Positions 5,173 to 5,733 of a DNA stretch of 5,733 nucleotides are shown here, in pieces. The position numbers were made by a program, and so were the translations under genes. How positions within the stretch are numbered: position 1 is the first letter of the stretch; each line of letters opens with the position of its first letter. A model generated the notes under the pieces. That model was not told the origin of the DNA and ran no database searches. It saw nothing but the letters and a program-made list of their open reading frames with translations. Source of the stretch: Rickettsiales bacterium (GTDB taxonomy: Bacteria; Pseudomonadota; Alphaproteobacteria; Pelagibacterales; Pelagibacteraceae); contig SYDM01000036.1 in the NCBI GenBank assembly GCA_005801485.1, positions 1 to 5,733 on the forward strand, in the 5' to 3' direction.

Positions 5173-5733
5173 ATGAGCTATTCGTTAAACACAACTATTT
5201 TAAATCCTCATTCAAAGGAAAAACCAAAAAATGCTGTAATTCTTTGTCACGGTTATGGCGGTGACGGGAAAGATATTTCTTTATTGGCAAGTTATTGGAG
5301 AACTTATTTACCTGATACATTATTTGTTTGTCCAGACGCACCTGAAAGGTGCGCAGTCAGCTCTGCAGGGTTTCAATGGTTTGATTTAATGGACCAAACT
5401 AAAGACCAAGTTCTTGTAAAATCTTTAGTAGCTGAAATTAAGTTAAACACTTTAATAGATGAAGTTATAAAAAATAATAATCTCTCAAGTGAAAAAGTTG
5501 CCATAGGGGGCTTTAGCCAGGGTTGCATGATTAGTTTACAAACCGGAATTAAAAGAAAAGATAAAATCAATTCAATAATAGGGTATTCTGGCAAAATTAT
5601 TGATGAAAATCATTTAAAGAACAACATCAATTCTCGTCCAAATATATTGTTAATGCACGGGGACAAAGATGAAATCGTCCCAGTAAATTTTTTACTTGAT
5701 GCAAAAGATTTTTTTAATAAAAATAGTTATAAA
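5173..5733 (+). CDS. Phospholipase/carboxylesterase-family alpha/beta hydrolase (3' end outside window)
   Basis: The frame is open from ATG 5173 to the last base (187 codons, no stop). It belongs to the Abhydrolase_2 group (carboxylesterases, lysophospholipases, acyl-protein thioesterase relatives), cytoplasmic serine hydrolases of about 210-230 residues, so roughly 30-40 residues are missing. Visible landmarks are VILCHGYGGDG (22-32), which supplies the oxyanion-hole region after the first core strand; CPDAPER (53-59); FQWFDL (67-72), the family's WFD motif; the nucleophile elbow GFSQG (113-117) with Ser115; and LMHGDKDEIVP (160-170), where Asp166 is the likely catalytic acid. The catalytic histidine should lie just past the window end. 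No signal peptide is present. The natural substrate cannot be predicted; small carboxyl esters or lysophospholipids are the usual in vitro substrates of the family. It is divergent from the HIG1-like gene. Confidence 0.87.
   Translation, partial: MSYSLNTTILNPHSKEKPKNAVILCHGYGGDGKDISLLASYWRTYLPDTLFVCPDAPERCAVSSAGFQWFDLMDQTKDQVLVKSLVAEIKLNTLIDEVIKNNNLSSEKVAIGGFSQGCMISLQTGIKRKDKINSIIGYSGKIIDENHLKNNINSRPNILLMHGDKDEIVPVNFLLDAKDFFNKNSYK

Noticed and set aside
5373..5594. Open frame of 73 codons on the minus strand
   Set aside because: It is antisense to the esterase gene over the region that codes its nucleophile elbow, and has no recognisable domain or partner.
1..5733. CRISPR array, insertion sequence, phage, toxin-antitoxin or RNA gene
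   Set aside because: No regularly spaced repeats, transposase motifs, terminal inverted repeats or GC-rich tRNA/rRNA-like stretches are visible, and nearly every base belongs to a housekeeping-type gene.

Overview
The window looks like a piece of a streamlined, very AT-rich alphaproteobacterial chromosome, most likely the SAR11 / Candidatus Pelagibacter group. This is inferred from the low GC (estimated by eye), the Lys/Ile/Asn-rich proteins, the extreme gene packing (only about 57 of 5733 bases lie outside genes), and alphaproteobacterial features: an adjacent aminotransferase/prephenate dehydrogenase pair, a TlpA–argH–small lipoprotein–lysA neighbourhood, and a short bacterial HIG1-type twin-membrane protein. 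No database search was possible.

Layout. Plus strand, 1-958: the last codons of an aminotransferase, probably hisC, overlap the start of tyrC (prephenate/arogenate dehydrogenase, tyrosine synthesis). Minus strand, 4395-955, read right to left: argH (arginine synthesis), a 37-residue lipoprotein resembling LptM (too short for ordinary ORF thresholds), lysA (lysine synthesis) and a PlsC-type acyltransferase (phosphatidic acid synthesis). These four are joined by a 4-base ATGA overlap, a 5-base gap and a 1-base TAATG overlap, so they are probably one transcript. Plus strand, 4426-4953: a membrane-anchored TlpA-type thioredoxin, divergent from argH across 30 bases. Minus strand, 5150-4950: a HIG1-like two-helix membrane protein. 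Plus strand, 5173 to the window end: the first 187 codons of a phospholipase/carboxylesterase-family hydrolase.

How the genes fit together. Three of the complete genes make amino acids (Tyr, Arg, Lys), and the hisC remnant would add His. The others concern the envelope or respiration: plsC (phospholipid), the LptM-like lipoprotein (possibly LPS translocon maturation), TlpA (periplasmic thiol redox) and the HIG1 protein (possibly linked to respiratory complexes). Both convergent junctions nest the two stop codons in one TTAA, and both divergent junctions are too short to hold two full promoters, so control signals must lie partly inside neighbouring genes. No start codon has a convincing Shine-Dalgarno sequence. 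I found no mobile element, CRISPR array, tRNA, rRNA, phage gene or convincing terminator. The least obvious item is the lipoprotein; I see no clearly undescribed multi-gene system.
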